Part shown: positions 24,599-41,099 of the stretch, piece after piece | How the letters are laid out: the number at the start of each line of letters is the position of its first letter | Numbering within the stretch: position 1 is the first letter of the stretch | From: Sphingomonadales bacterium | GTDB taxonomy: Bacteria > Pseudomonadota > Alphaproteobacteria > Sphingomonadales > Sphingomonadaceae | DNA length: 64,000 nucleotides | Direction of reading: 5' to 3' | Assembly (NCBI GenBank): GCA_027491235.1 | Contig: JAIXWO010000021.1 | Location: forward strand, 558,001-622,000 | The notes under the pieces: model-generated | Seen by the model: only the letters and a program-made list of their open reading frames with translations | The model's database searches: none | Told to the model about the DNA's origin: nothing | Translations under genes and position numbers: made by a program

Positions 24599-26749
24599 AT
24601 GTCCGCGAGCACAGAAACATCGACACCCAAGGCAGTTGAAACGACGGACGCAACGTCCCGCTATTTCAACCGGGAAGTCAGCTGGTTGAAGTTCAATCGG
24701 CGCGTGCTGGAAGAGGCGCAGAACCCCAACCACCCGCTGCTGGAACGGCTTCGTTTCCTGTCGATTTCCGGCGGGAACCTCGACGAATTCTTCATGGTCC
24801 GTGTGGCCGGCCTGCGCGGTCAGCAGATGCGCGGCATTGAAGAAGTGTCGATCGATGGCCTCATCCCCGCCCAACAGTTGGAACTGATCGGCAAAGAAGC
24901 GGACGAGCTGATGGCGGATCAGCAGATTCTGTGGCGGCAGTTGCGCACGGAAATGGCATCGCAGGGCATCCGCGTCGTCTCAGGCGCAGATGTGGCGCAG
25001 GGTGATCGGGCGGGGCTGGAAACATACTTCCGGGAAGAGATTTTCCCGATCCTGACATTGCAGGCGCTGGACCCGGCGCATCCTTTTCCGTTCATCCCAA
25101 ACCTTGGCATGTCGATGATCTTCGATCTGGAGCGCCGCTCCGACGAAGAGGAAATCCGCGAACTCATCATGATCCCCGCGACGCTGCCGCGCTTCGTGCG
25201 CGTGCCCGGCAGGACGGCCACGTACATCACGATTGAGGAGATGATCCGGCTTCATGCAGGGTTGCTTTTCCCCGGCTTTGACCTGATCGGCTCGGGCCTG
25301 TTCCGCGTCATCCGCGATAGCGACATCGAACTGGAAGAAGAGGCTGAAGACCTTGTCCGCTTCTTCCGCAGCGCCATTAAGCGGCGACGGCGTGGGCGTG
25401 TCATCCGGCTTGAAGCCGAACATGACATGCCGGAAGCGCTCGAATCGCTGATCCGCAAAGAACTGGGCGGCAATGAAGTCACCATTGCCGAAACTGATGG
25501 TATCCTTGGCATTGTGGGCTTGAGCCAGCTGGTCGACGAAGACCGGCCTGATCTGAAATTCACCCCCTATTCGCCGCGCTTCCCCGAACGCATCCGTGAA
25601 CATGACGGGGATTGCTTTGCCGCCATCCGCCAGAAGGATATTGTCGTCCATCATCCTTATGAGGCGTTTGACGTCGTCCTTGCCTTTTTGAGCCAGGCGG
25701 CGGCGGACCCCAATGTCGTGGCGATCAAGCAGACGCTTTACCGCGCCGGCAAACAGTCGGCGATTGTGCGCGCGTTGTGCGATGCCGCCGAAGCGGGCAA
25801 ATCCGTGACGGCCGTTGTCGAGTTGAAGGCACGCTTTGATGAAGAGCAGAACCTGCAATGGGCGTCGCAGCTGGAGCGGTCCGGCGTGCAGGTGGTTTAT
25901 GGGTTTATCGACTGGAAAACCCACGCCAAGATTTCGATGGTGGTCCGCCGCGAAGGAAAAAATTTCCGCACCTATTGTCACTTCGGCACGGGCAATTACC
26001 ACCCGGTGACGGCGCGCATCTATACCGACATCAGCTACTTCACCGCAGACCCCGCACTGGGCCGCGATGCGGCACAGGTGTTCAACTACATCACCGGATA
26101 TGTTGAGCCGCCGGAACTCAAGTACATCACCATCAGCCCTCGGCATTTGCGCGAAAAGCTGTTGGCGCTCATCGACCGTGAAATCGCAAATGTGCGTGCA
26201 GGCAAGGCTGGGGCTGTCTGGGCGAAGATGAATTCTCTGGCCGACCGGTTCGTGATCGACAAGCTTTATGAAGCCAGTGCCGCCGGGGTTCGCATTGAAC
26301 TCATCATCCGGGGCGTTTGTTGCCTGCGTCCGGGGGTGCCCGGTCTTTCGGAAAACATTCAGGTCAAGTCGATCATCGGACGTTTTCTGGAACACAGCCG
26401 TATCTGGGCGTTCGGCAATGGCAGTGCGCTGCCGAACAACAAGGCGGAGGTTTTCATCTCCTCGGCAGACTGGATGCCCCGCAATTTTGACCGCCGCGTT
26501 GAATATGCGCTGCCCGTCCGCAACGCGACTGTCCACGATCAGATTCTCGATCAGGTGATGGTCGCCAATCTCATCGACACGGAGCAAAGCTGGTATCTAA
26601 AGCCGGACGGCAGCTACGAACGGGCTGTCCCCGGCGACCAACCCTTTAACTTGCATCGTTATTTTATGACCAATCCGTCGCTTTCGGGCCGGGGCGCGTC
26701 GCTTGGGAGTGGCGCGGTTCCAAAACTGGTCTTAAACGGCAAGCGGTGA
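24599..26749 (+). CDS. ppk1: Polyphosphate kinase 1
   Basis: The enzyme makes inorganic polyphosphate reversibly from ATP. The 716-residue protein has the N-terminal helical domain ([19 protein letters not shown]), the head domain, and two phospholipase-D-like catalytic domains. His442 in [13 protein letters not shown] is the residue expected to be phosphorylated, and a second conserved His lies in [13 protein letters not shown]. Length is typical. The ATG follows hemN by 44 bases with no strong ribosome-binding site. Its stop overlaps the GTG of ppx (GTGA), so synthesis and breakdown enzymes are coupled. Confidence 0.97.
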   Translation: MSASTETSTPKAVETTDATSRYFNREVSWLKFNRRVLEEAQNPNHPLLERLRFLSISGGNLDEFFMVRVAGLRGQQMRGIEEVSIDGLIPAQQLELIGKEADELMADQQILWRQLRTEMASQGIRVVSGADVAQGDRAGLETYFREEIFPILTLQALDPAHPFPFIPNLGMSMIFDLERRSDEEEIRELIMIPATLPRFVRVPGRTATYITIEEMIRLHAGLLFPGFDLIGSGLFRVIRDSDIELEEEAEDLVRFFRSAIKRRRRGRVIRLEAEHDMPEALESLIRKELGGNEVTIAETDGILGIVGLSQLVDEDRPDLKFTPYSPRFPERIREHDGDCFAAIRQKDIVVHHPYEAFDVVLAFLSQAAADPNVVAIKQTLYRAGKQSAIVRALCDAAEAGKSVTAVVELKARFDEEQNLQWASQLERSGVQVVYGFIDWKTHAKISMVVRREGKNFRTYCHFGTGNYHPVTARIYTDISYFTADPALGRDAAQVFNYITGYVEPPELKYITISPRHLREKLLALIDREIANVRAGKAGAVWAKMNSLADRFVIDKLYEASAAGVRIELIIRGVCCLRPGVPGLSENIQVKSIIGRFLEHSRIWAFGNGSALPNNKAEVFISSADWMPRNFDRRVEYALPVRNATVHDQILDQVMVANLIDTEQSWYLKPDGSYERAVPGDQPFNLHRYFMTNPSLSGRGASLGSGAVPKLVLNGKR

Positions 26750-28208
26750 ATGGGACTCAACGCAAAGCTGTCATCGATATAGGCTCCAACTCAGTACGGT
26801 TGGTGGTCTTTGGTGGTGCGCCAAGGGCGCCCATCGTTCTCTACAACGAAAAGCTGGCAGCAGGCCTTGGCGGCGGCGTTGTCCGAGATGGGCAGCTGGA
26901 CAAGGTGGCCAGTGACATGGCCCTGCGGGGGCTCGCCCGCTTCGCGCTGGTTGCAAAGGCATGGGATGTCAGCTGGCTGCGCGTCGTGGCAACCGCGGCT
27001 GTGCGCGAGGCACGAAACGGCGCTGCATTCCTAGAGGCCGTCAAGGCGCTGGGCCTGCCTGTCGAACTGTTGTCAGGCGAGGAGGAGGCGCGCATCTCTG
27101 GCTGTGGCGTGCTTTCGGCCATCCCCAATGCAGACGGCGTGATGGCGGATCTGGGCGGCGGCAGTCTTGATCTGTCGCGTCTTGAGCATCGTCATGTGAC
27201 GCAGACCGGGTCGATTGCCATTGGGGCCATCCGCGCGCGCGCCTTGACTGAGGAAGGCGATGGCGCGCTGGAAGCGGCGCTGCACAAGGGCATGAAGCCG
27301 CTCAGTTGGTTGACGCAATGTGAGGGACGCCCGCTCTATCTCGTTGGCGGCCCCTGGCGGGCATTGGCCCGTGTGCACATGCACATGCACCGTTATCCGT
27401 TGCCTGTCCTCGCCCGCTACCGGATTGCCACCAGCGACGCACCCTTATTGGCAGAGGCGATCAGCGGGATGACGACGGCGACGCTCAAATCCATCCCCGA
27501 AATGCCAAGCGCGCGTGTGCCGTTGCTGCATGCGACGGCTCAGCTTCTCAATGTGCTGGCCGCGCTGCTGAAGCCCTCAACCTTTGTGATCTGCCCTTAT
27601 GGTCTGCGCGAAGGGCTGATGTTTGATGCGCTGTCCCCGGCCGAACAGGCGCTCGATCCCCTGACCGAAGGCGTTGCCTTTGCAACGGCAGACCATCAGC
27701 AGCCGCCGGGCTTTGGCGATGCCATGGCGCATTGGCTGGACCAGATGTTCGACAAAGAGGCGGAGTCGCTGCGCCGCTTGCGCCGCGCCGTCTGCCAGAT
27801 TGCGGGCGTCGGCTGGTCCAGCACGCCGGGTTTCCGCGCGCTGACCGGCGAAGAAATGGCGCTGCATGGCAATTGGATTGGCATTACAGCGGCCGAACGC
27901 GCGATGATGGCGATGGCGCTGCATGTGGGGCTTGGTGGGGATCTCGATGTGCCCTCCGGCCTCAAGCCATTGGCCGATCCCTTGCAGCTTGAAACCGGCC
28001 GTAACTGGGGACTCGCCGTTCGTGTGGCGGATCGTCTGGCGGGGGGCTCTGCCGAGATTCTGGCGGCGAGCCGACCTGAGATTTCCGGCGGCGCGCTGAC
28101 GCTGCATCTGGGGTCAGCTCATGCCGCACTTGATGAGCCGACGCTGCGCCGCCGCCTGCAAAGGTTGGTGGTGGGACTTGGCCTGCAAAGCGGTACTGTC
28201 CAGATCGC

Positions 28209-28212
<4 letters not shown>
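26746..28212 (+). CDS. ppx: Ppx/GppA family exopolyphosphatase
   Basis: The 488-residue protein opens with [14 protein letters not shown], the phosphate-binding loop of the Ppx/GppA actin-like fold, and has the second glycine-rich loop [11 protein letters not shown]. It removes phosphate from polyphosphate ends, or from pppGpp in GppA-type members; the two cannot be separated here. It starts at a GTG overlapping the ppk1 stop. Its 3' end overlaps the 3' end of glgX by four bases, tail to tail. Confidence 0.93.
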
Positions 28213-33068
<4,856 letters not shown>

Positions 33069-33072
<4 letters not shown>

Positions 33073-34331
33073 GCGATCAGCTTATCAATCATCGGTTTGG
33101 TGATGAGGCACACGCCGCCTTCGGTGCGACGGAAGCGCTTGGCATCCAAGATCGGGTCTTCCCCGACGACAAGGTTTTCCGGGATGCGCACCCCGGAATC
33201 GATGATCACCCGGCTCAGGCGCGCGCCCCTGCCAATGTTGGAATAAGGCAGGATCACGCCCTCGCTGACGCTGGAGAAGGACCCCATTTTGACGCCGGTG
33301 AACAACAGGCTGCGATGCGCCACTGCGCCGGATACGATGCAGTCCTGACTGATCAGCGAGGAAATGGCGTGGCCGCGGCGACCTTCCTCATCGTGCACGA
33401 ACTTGGCAGGCGCGGCGACGACCTGATCGGTCCAGATGCGCCAGTCGCGGTCATACATGTTGAGCTTGGGGACGACATCGGTGAGGTCGAGATTGGCCTC
33501 AAAATAGGCATCAAGCGTGCCGACATCGCGCCAATATTCCTCAATTTCCTCGGCGGCGCGGATGCAGCTGTCGGTGAATTTGTGGGCGACGGCTTTGCCG
33601 TGCTTGACGATATAGGGGATGATGTCGCCGCCAAAATCGCGGGTGGAGTCCTGTGTCTCTGCATCGCGGCGGAGCTGATCGAACAGGAACTGCGTTTCGA
33701 AAACATAGATGCCCATCGAGGCGAGCGCCATATCCGGATTGCCCGGCATGGCAGGCGGGTCCTTGGGCTTTTCGATGAAATCGGTGATGACGCTATTCGC
33801 GTCGACCGCCATCACGCCAAAGCCGCTGGCCTCTTTGCGGGGGACGACAAGGCAGCCAACGGTCACGTCCGCGCCGGAATTGACGTGCTGCTGCAACATC
33901 AATTCATAGTCCATTTTGTAGATGTGGTCGCCCGCGAGGATGACCATATATTTAGGGGCGTAGCTTTCGATGATGTCGATGTTCTGGAACACGGCATCGG
34001 CGGTGCCTTCATACCAGTGCATCTCATCAATGCGCTGTGAGGCGGGCAGGATGTCGAAGCTCTCGTTACGTTCCGGCCGCATGAAGTTCCAGGCGCGCTG
34101 CATGTGGCGGATCAGCGAATGGGCCTTGTATTGCGTCGCCACGCCGATGCGACGGATGCCTGAATTGATCGCGTTGGACAGCGCGAAATCGATGATCCGG
34201 CTCATCCCGCCGAAATAGACCGCAGGCTTGGCGCGCCGGTCGGTCAGCTCCATCAGGCGGCTGCCGCGCCCGCCCGCCAGCACATAGGCCATGGCATCAC
34301 GCGCCAGAGGTGACTGTCTTTTTACATCCAT
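33069..34331 (-). CDS. glgC: Glucose-1-phosphate adenylyltransferase
   Basis: It makes ADP-glucose, the committed and usually allosterically controlled step. The 420-residue protein has the nucleotide-binding motif [14 protein letters not shown], followed by [11 protein letters not shown]. Substrate and regulatory Lys/Arg regions include the FIEKPKDPP segment. The C-terminal left-handed beta-helix is clear. The ATG at 34331 is preceded by GGGAGAG; a much longer in-frame extension to 34532 is antisense-like sequence within glgB and was rejected. It lies 22 bases after glgB. Confidence 0.95.
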
Positions 34332-34353
34332 TCCGCGCTCTCCCACCCCGCTA

Positions 34354-36519
34354 TTATCCAACATATTCCAGCATAATCGTCGCCAGCGGCGGCAGGATGA
34401 CATGCGCCCCGCCTTCCCGCGCTTCGACTGTGCCCATATTGCCCTGTCCCGTCCCGCCATAGACAGCGGCATCGGTGTTGATGATCTCCCGCCACAGTCC
34501 GTCGTGCGGCAAAGGCAGGCGATAATGGCCATGCGGCAGCGGCGTCATATTGGCCACGATGGCCACGGGCGGCACGCCGGGCGCTTTGCGCAGCCATGCA
34601 AAGACAGAGGCCGCGGCATCATTGACGACGAGCCATTCAAACCCGTCCGCCTCACAATCGCGGGCATGGAGGGCGGGGTGTGCTGCATAGGCCCGGTTGA
34701 GATCCCGCACGAGCGCGCGGATGCCGTCATGCGCCGGCGCCTCCAGCAGATCCCAGTCGAGCGCGCGGTCCTCGCTCCATTCACGGCGCTGCGCGAATTC
34801 CTGCCCCATGAAGAGCAGCTTCTTGCCCGGATAGCCCCACATGAGGCCGTAATAGGCGCGCAGATTGGCGAACTTCTGCCAGTCATCGCCGCTCATCTTG
34901 TTGAGCAGACTGCCCTTGCCGTGGACGACCTCATCATGGCTCAGCGGCAGGACGAAATTCTCGGTAAAGGCGTACATCAGCCCGAAGGTGATCTCATCAT
35001 GATGGTGCATCCGGTGCACCGGGTCACGCGCCATATACTTCAGCGTATCGTGCATGAAGCCCATGTTCCACTTGAAGCCAAAGCCCAGATTGGTGCGCGC
35101 TTCGCCCTCATGCGCGGGCAAAGTGACGCCCGGCCAGGCGGTGCTTTCCTCCGCCAGCGTCATGATCCCGGGGGCGGCGGCATAAAGGGCGCGGTTCATC
35201 GCGCGAAGGAATTCGGCCGCCTCCCAATTCTCGCGCCCGCCGTCGCTATTGGGGATCCATTCGCCCGCCTCACGGCTGTAATCACGGTAGAGCATCGAGG
35301 CGACGGCATCCACGCGCAGCCCATCGACATGATAGCGCTCAGCCCAGAACAGCGCATTGTTGACGAGGAAGGATGCGACCTCCCGCCGCCCGAAATTATA
35401 GATGGCGGTGTTCCAATCGGGGTGGAATCCAAGCTTCGGGTCGGCATGTTCGTAGAGCGCGGTGCCATCGAAATGGGCAAGGCCATGGTCGTCCGTCGGG
35501 AAGTGGGCAGGCACCCAATCAATCAGGACGGACAGGCCCGCGCGGTGTGCGCCATCCACGAAGCGGGCAAAACCTGCCGGATCGCCAAAGCGGGCGGAGG
35601 GCGCATAAAGCCCGGTCGTCTGATAGCCCCATGACGGGTCATAGGGATGCTCTGAGACGGGCATGAACTCGATATGGGTAAAGCCCATGTCGACTGCGTA
35701 GGGGATCAGCCGTTCGGCCATCTCATCCCAGGGCAAGAACCAGTCATTGGCATCGCGCTGCCAGGAACCGGGGTGGACTTCGTAGATCGACACCGGCACG
35801 CGGCGCGGATCAACCTGTGCCCAATGCGCGCGGTGGGCCGTATCGCCCCAATCCGTTTTTCCGGTCTGCGCGGTGATCGAGGCGGTCTTGGGGCGGAGTT
35901 CAGCCGCAAAGGCAAAGGGATCTGCTTTGAGCGGCAGGACAGTGCCGTCGGCGGCCACGATATGGAATTTATAGGCGCGGCCCAGACCAATATCGGGGAT
36001 GAAGATTTCCCACACGCCCACATCATTGCGGCGGCGCATCGGGTGGCGGCGGGCATCCCAATCATTAAAGTCACCCACCAGTGCGACAAGCCGCGCATTG
36101 GGGGCCCACACGGCGAAGTGAATGCCATCCGCGCCCTCATGCTGGATGAGATGCGCGCCCATCTTGTCGAACAGCCGCAGATGGGTGCCCTGATTGATCA
36201 GGAAATCATCGACCGGCCCCAGCACGGGGCCAAAGCTATAGGGGTCTGTCACCCACCATTCATGCCGATTGGCGCGGCAGCGATATTTGACGGGTTTGGG
36301 CTTGCCCCGGATCTTGCCTTCAAACATCGACGTGTCATCGACACGGTTCAGACGGCCAAGCGATGTTCCGCGAAGCGTGAACGCACTGACCTCATCTGCA
36401 CCGGGCAGGATGGCGCGCGCAAAGCTGCCGTCCGGCCCCTCATGCACACCCAATAATGAAAAGGGATCGGCGTGGGTTCCGGTCAACAGTGCGGAAATGG
36501 CCTCTCCCGTTGGGTTCAC
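34354..36519 (-). CDS. glgB: 1,4-alpha-glucan branching enzyme
   Basis: This GH13 enzyme introduces alpha-1,6 branches. The 721-residue protein has an N-terminal CBM48-like region, then the GH13 blocks [14 protein letters not shown] (nucleophile Asp), [10 protein letters not shown] (acid/base Glu), [15 protein letters not shown] and the C-terminal all-beta domain. Length is normal for GlgB. I place the start at the GTG at 36519, which overlaps the glgP stop (GTGA) with GGAAGG just upstream; a TTG at 36531 would add four residues and cannot be excluded. Confidence 0.95.
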   Translation of the reverse strand: MNPTGEAISALLTGTHADPFSLLGVHEGPDGSFARAILPGADEVSAFTLRGTSLGRLNRVDDTSMFEGKIRGKPKPVKYRCRANRHEWWVTDPYSFGPVLGPVDDFLINQGTHLRLFDKMGAHLIQHEGADGIHFAVWAPNARLVALVGDFNDWDARRHPMRRRNDVGVWEIFIPDIGLGRAYKFHIVAADGTVLPLKADPFAFAAELRPKTASITAQTGKTDWGDTAHRAHWAQVDPRRVPVSIYEVHPGSWQRDANDWFLPWDEMAERLIPYAVDMGFTHIEFMPVSEHPYDPSWGYQTTGLYAPSARFGDPAGFARFVDGAHRAGLSVLIDWVPAHFPTDDHGLAHFDGTALYEHADPKLGFHPDWNTAIYNFGRREVASFLVNNALFWAERYHVDGLRVDAVASMLYRDYSREAGEWIPNSDGGRENWEAAEFLRAMNRALYAAAPGIMTLAEESTAWPGVTLPAHEGEARTNLGFGFKWNMGFMHDTLKYMARDPVHRMHHHDEITFGLMYAFTENFVLPLSHDEVVHGKGSLLNKMSGDDWQKFANLRAYYGLMWGYPGKKLLFMGQEFAQRREWSEDRALDWDLLEAPAHDGIRALVRDLNRAYAAHPALHARDCEADGFEWLVVNDAAASVFAWLRKAPGVPPVAIVANMTPLPHGHYRLPLPHDGLWREIINTDAAVYGGTGQGNMGTVEAREGGAHVILPPLATIMLEYVG

Positions 36520-38936
36520 AGCACCTTCCAAATGTCGCGCGCATATTCACCAATTGTGCGGTCGGATGAAAACCAGCCGACATTGGCAATGTTCTTGATG
36601 GCAGAGGTGCGCCATCCGGCGGGATCTGTCCAGCGCCGGTCAACATCGCGTTGGGCGGCGGCATAGCCGTCAAAGTCCGCCGCCAGCATGAACCAGTCGC
36701 TGTCATACAGCCCGCCCATCAGCCCGGCATAACGGTGCGGATCATCGGGGGAGAACACGCCTGAGGCAATGGCATCAATCGCCTGATGCAGTTCGCGCGA
36801 CGCTTCAATAATCTCACGTGGGTTATAACCATTGGCCCGCTTCTCGGCGACTTCATCGGCCGTCAGGCCAAAGATGATGATGTTTTCATCGCCGACTCGG
36901 TCCTTGATTTCGATGTTGGCGCCATCCAGCGTGCCGATGGTCAGCGCGCCGTTGAGCGCGAACTTCATATTGCCGGTGCCGGACGCCTCCATGCCGGCCG
37001 TTGAAATCTGTTCAGACAGGTCGGCGGCGGGAATGATCCGTTCGGCAAGACTGACATTGTAATTGGGAACGAACACGACCTTGAGCAGCCCGCCGACCGT
37101 GGGGTCAGAATTGACGCGCCGTGCAATGTCATTCGCCAATTTGATGATGAGCTTTGCGTTGTGATAGCTCGCGGCCGCCTTGCCGCCGAAAATCTTCACG
37201 CGCGGCACCCAGTCCTTTTCCGGATGGCTGCGGATCTGGTCATACAGCGCGACGGTCTCGATCAGGTTGAGCAACTGGCGCTTATATTCATGGATGCGCT
37301 TGATCTGGACATCGAACAGCGCGTCCGGGTCGAGCCGTATGCCGGTCAGGTCGCGCAGATGGGCGGCCAGCGCCACCTTGTTGGCGCGCTTCACCAAGGC
37401 GATCCGTTCCCCAAGCGCGGCATCACCGGCCAGCGCGTTCAAGTCCTCCAGTCTGTTGGTGTCGTCAAGGAAGCCTTCCCCAATCGCATCGCGCAACAGG
37501 CTGGTGAGGTCCGGGTTGCACTGCTGCAACCAGCGGCGCGGGGTGACGCCATTGGTCTTGTTGTTGATCTTATCGGGGTAGAGCTTGTGCAGGTCTGAAA
37601 AGACCGTGGTCTTCATCAGATCGGTGTGGAGTGCGGCCACGCCGTTGACGCTGTGCGCGCCGACAAAGGCGAGGTTCGCCATCCGCACGCGCCGGTCCCC
37701 GCCTTCGTCGATCAATGAGATGGCGGAGATGGCCGCATCGTCGAGACCGTTGCGGCGCGCCTCCCGCAAGACGCGGCTGTTGATCGCATAGATGATCTGC
37801 ATGTGGCGGGGCAGAAGGCGCTCAAACAATGGCAGTGGCCAGCTTTCCAGCGCTTCGGGCAAGAGCGTGTGGTTGGTATAGCCTACCGTCTTGCGGGTGA
37901 CCTCTAACGCCTCGCCAAACTCCAGCCCATGATCATCGACCAGCAGACGCATGATTTCTGCCACGGCGACCGCAGGGTGCGTGTCGTTCAGCTGGATCGC
38001 GGCATGGTCGGGCAATGTGCGGACATCGCCCTGATATTGCACGTGGCGCCGGATGATGTCCTGAATGGAGGCCGCGGTGAAGAAATATTCCTGCCGCAGC
38101 CGAAGCTCCTGCCCCGCCGGGCTCGAGTCCGCCGGATAGAGCACACGCACCAGCGCATCTGCGCGCACCTGATTGGCCAAGGCCCCGATATGGTCGCCCG
38201 CGTTGAAGGCATCGAGCTGCAGCGGGTCGAGCGCGCTCGCGGTCCACAGGCGCAGTGTGTTCACCCGCTTGCCGCGCCAGCCGACGACGGGCGTATCGAC
38301 CGCTGTTGCCTCGACAAACTCGGCCGGTATCCATTGTGCGCGGTCATCATCTGCCACGACCTCTCCACCAAAGCCGATGCGATAGGCGCTTTCGCGGCGT
38401 TCAAATTCCCAGGGGTTGCCATGCGCCAGCCATGTTTCCGGCAGCTCAACCTGCCAGCCATCCTTGATACGCTGGCGGAACATGCCGTTCACATAGCGGA
38501 TGCCATAACCATAAGCTGGGATGTCGAGGCTCGCGAGGCTCTCCATGAAGCAGGCCGCAAGGCGGCCAAGCCCGCCATTGCCAAGGGCGGCGTCAGGCTC
38601 CAGTTCCTCCAGCCGTGCCAGATCAAGCCCATGGTCGCGCAGCGCCTGTTCCATCTCGCGCGTCAGGCCAAGATTGGACAACGCATCGCGCAGCAAGCGG
38701 CCGATGAGAAATTCAAGGCTGAGATAATAGACCCGCTTGCCCTGCGCCGCATAGGTGCGCGTGGTCGATTCCATCCAAATGTCGATGATCTCATCGCGCA
38801 GCGCGAGGACGGCGGCGGTGAACCAGTCATGCTCTTTGGCGGCCAGTTCATTCTTGCCCACGCGGTGGCGCAGCACATCAAGGATGCGCGCTTCCAGTTC
38901 AGCGGCTTTGGATTTTATCTCGGCTGTCACGATCAC
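36516..38936 (-). CDS. glgP: Glycogen/maltodextrin phosphorylase
   Basis: The enzyme releases glucose 1-phosphate from glycogen ends using pyridoxal phosphate. The 806-residue protein has the pyridoxal-phosphate motif EASGTGNMKFALNGA with the Schiff-base Lys, the active-site NDTHPA segment, and KRIHEYKRQLLN near the glucose-binding site. It is the first gene of the operon glgP-B-C-A-pgm-X. The start appears to be a GTG behind GGGGAGC; a second GTG two codons later is possible. Confidence 0.96.
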   Translation of the reverse strand: MIVTAEIKSKAAELEARILDVLRHRVGKNELAAKEHDWFTAAVLALRDEIIDIWMESTTRTYAAQGKRVYYLSLEFLIGRLLRDALSNLGLTREMEQALRDHGLDLARLEELEPDAALGNGGLGRLAACFMESLASLDIPAYGYGIRYVNGMFRQRIKDGWQVELPETWLAHGNPWEFERRESAYRIGFGGEVVADDDRAQWIPAEFVEATAVDTPVVGWRGKRVNTLRLWTASALDPLQLDAFNAGDHIGALANQVRADALVRVLYPADSSPAGQELRLRQEYFFTAASIQDIIRRHVQYQGDVRTLPDHAAIQLNDTHPAVAVAEIMRLLVDDHGLEFGEALEVTRKTVGYTNHTLLPEALESWPLPLFERLLPRHMQIIYAINSRVLREARRNGLDDAAISAISLIDEGGDRRVRMANLAFVGAHSVNGVAALHTDLMKTTVFSDLHKLYPDKINNKTNGVTPRRWLQQCNPDLTSLLRDAIGEGFLDDTNRLEDLNALAGDAALGERIALVKRANKVALAAHLRDLTGIRLDPDALFDVQIKRIHEYKRQLLNLIETVALYDQIRSHPEKDWVPRVKIFGGKAAASYHNAKLIIKLANDIARRVNSDPTVGGLLKVVFVPNYNVSLAERIIPAADLSEQISTAGMEASGTGNMKFALNGALTIGTLDGANIEIKDRVGDENIIIFGLTADEVAEKRANGYNPREIIEASRELHQAIDAIASGVFSPDDPHRYAGLMGGLYDSDWFMLAADFDGYAAAQRDVDRRWTDPAGWRTSAIKNIANVGWFSSDRTIGEYARDIWKVL

Positions 38937-39119
38937 TGCTCCCCATCGAATGACGCTGGCCGACGGTTACCCTTCCGCCGCCATTTCAATGCGTTTCAGC
39001 CATCTCTCCTGTGATCGGTTATGACGTGCAGACCGGAGATGGCAACAGCGTAATCCGGCGCGCACACGAATTCATGACGCTTGCCAAGCACTTCGCAACC
39101 GCAGATGCTGACCAAATCC

Positions 39120-41099
39120 ATGGTTGAACAGGCCTCCCCTTTGCATGACCTTGCCGCGGCTGCCGGCATCAGCCGCACTTGGCGGGATGTGGATGGCCTG
39201 ACGCAGACCGTTACAGATGCGGCGTTGGGTGCGATCCTGACAGCGCTTGGGCATGACCTAGGCTCTGCCGGAAAAATCACGGCCAGCCTGAAGGAGGTCC
39301 GCGCGGACCATGCTGGGCTGCCGCCACTGATCGTGGCGGATGTCGGGAAGCCAATCCCGCTAAACCTTCCTGATGGGCCCGTTTCTGTGACCGGAGAAGA
39401 TGGCCGGACGTTCTGGTCGCACCTGTCCGGTGCGCTGCTGCCGCCAATCCCGCACCCCGGCTATTATGATCTGGAGGCCAAAGGCCAGACGTTGCGGCTG
39501 GCCATCGCGCCGCCGCATTGTCCGCTCCCGATGGGGCCGCGACCTTGGGGGACATCGCTTCAGATCCCGTCCCTGCGAGGGCCAGAGCCGAGCACATTCG
39601 GACATTTTGGGGATCTGGCCGAAGCCGCAACGGCGCTTGCCCGCGCAGGCGCAAGCGCGATTGCGATCAATCCGGTCCACGCATTGTTCCCGGGCGTGGG
39701 TGCGGATTTCAGCCCCTATTCGCCGTCGAGCCGCCTCTTTCTGAACACAGCCATGGGCGATCCCGCTCTGGTGGGTCTGCCGCCTCTGGCAGGGGCAGAT
39801 GGCCCGCAGTTGATCGACTGGCCAACGGCGCTTCCAAAAAGATTGGCAGCGTTGCGGGCGGTGTTTGACGTTTTGGACGCGTCTTGGCGCGCGCGCATTG
39901 CGCAAGAGACGGCGGCAGAAGGCGCAGCACTCCGTCGTCATGCAGTCTTTGATGCGCTCGACCGGCAGTTCCGGCCGACAGGGGCAAAAGGATGGCCGGA
40001 CTGGCCCGCCGCCTATCGTGATCCGCACGCGCCGGAGGTCGCCCGCTTTGCGCAGGATCAGGCCGAGGAAGTGAACTTCCACCTGTTCCTCCAATGGCTC
40101 GCCGCGCGGGGCTTGGAGCGGGCACAGGCCAGCGCGAAAGCAGGCGGGATGTCCATCGGCCTTATCGGGGATTTGGCCGTCGGTGTGACGCCGGGGGGCA
40201 GCGATACATGGGCCATGCCTGAGGCTATGCTGCGTGGCCTCACCATCGGGGCGCCGCCTGATCCGCTTGGGCCGCTGGGCCAGAACTGGTCGATCACCAG
40301 CTTCTCACCAGAAGGGCTGCGCGCCACTGGTTATGCCCCTTGGATCGCGATGGTCCGCTCTGCCATGCGCGCGTCCGGTGGCCTGCGCATCGACCACGCT
40401 TTCGGCCTGGCGCGGCTGTGGGTCATCCCCGATGGCGGCACGTCGGCGGACGGCGCCTATCTCGATTTTCCGTTTGAAGATCTGGTCCGGCTGGCCACGC
40501 TGGAGGCCCACCGCGCCAACTGCCTCGTCATTGCGGAAGACCTCGGCACGAGCCCACATGGGTTCACGCAGGCCATTTCAGAGCGTCAGATGCTGGGCAT
40601 GCGTGTGCTCTGGTTTGAACGGGCGCAGGACCACGGCTTTATCGGCGCGCAGGATTATCCCGCCAATGCCGTCGCCATGACGGGCACGCATGACACGCAG
40701 ACGGTGGCCGGTTGGTGGTCGGGTCGTGATCTGGATTGGGCGGATGAACTGGGGCGACTGCCCGAGGGCATGACGCGTGCGCAGGCCGAAGATATCCGGG
40801 CGTGGGACCGCGGCCTGCTCTGGTCGACCATTGGGGCAGGCGACCGTCCGGCCCCTGAGCAGACCGCTCCGGTTGTCGATGCCGCCATCGCCCATGTCGC
40901 CGCAACGCCCGCCGCGCTCGCGATCATCCCGCTTGAAGATCTGCTTGGGGCCGTCGAACAACCCAATTTGCCGGGCACGACGACAGGACATCCCAATTGG
41001 CAAAGACGGTTGGAGGCCCCGCTAGACACGCTCCTCGCCGCGCCCGACGTCCGGCGGCGTCTTGATATTCTGGGCAGCGAGAACGGGCCGGGGGGTTAG
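39120..41099 (+). CDS. malQ: 4-alpha-glucanotransferase (amylomaltase)
   Basis: This GH77 enzyme moves glucan segments between maltodextrins, recycling what glgP and glgX leave. The 659-residue protein has GH77 blocks: RIDHAFGLARLW (nucleophile Asp), VIAEDLGT (acid/base Glu) and TGTHDTQTVAGWW. The start is uncertain: ATG at 39120 gives the usual opening (LHDLAAAAGI), while ATG 39105 and TTG 39081 are also in frame and none has a strong ribosome-binding site. It is divergent from glgP. Its stop overlaps the glycosyltransferase stop by four bases, tail to tail. Confidence 0.93.
   Translation: MVEQASPLHDLAAAAGISRTWRDVDGLTQTVTDAALGAILTALGHDLGSAGKITASLKEVRADHAGLPPLIVADVGKPIPLNLPDGPVSVTGEDGRTFWSHLSGALLPPIPHPGYYDLEAKGQTLRLAIAPPHCPLPMGPRPWGTSLQIPSLRGPEPSTFGHFGDLAEAATALARAGASAIAINPVHALFPGVGADFSPYSPSSRLFLNTAMGDPALVGLPPLAGADGPQLIDWPTALPKRLAALRAVFDVLDASWRARIAQETAAEGAALRRHAVFDALDRQFRPTGAKGWPDWPAAYRDPHAPEVARFAQDQAEEVNFHLFLQWLAARGLERAQASAKAGGMSIGLIGDLAVGVTPGGSDTWAMPEAMLRGLTIGAPPDPLGPLGQNWSITSFSPEGLRATGYAPWIAMVRSAMRASGGLRIDHAFGLARLWVIPDGGTSADGAYLDFPFEDLVRLATLEAHRANCLVIAEDLGTSPHGFTQAISERQMLGMRVLWFERAQDHGFIGAQDYPANAVAMTGTHDTQTVAGWWSGRDLDWADELGRLPEGMTRAQAEDIRAWDRGLLWSTIGAGDRPAPEQTAPVVDAAIAHVAATPAALAIIPLEDLLGAVEQPNLPGTTTGHPNWQRRLEAPLDTLLAAPDVRRRLDILGSENGPGG

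Noticed and set aside
34332-34532. 67-residue N-terminal extension of glgC
   Set aside because: It overlaps glgB in another frame; the conserved glgC N-terminus begins at 34331 behind a good ribosome-binding site.
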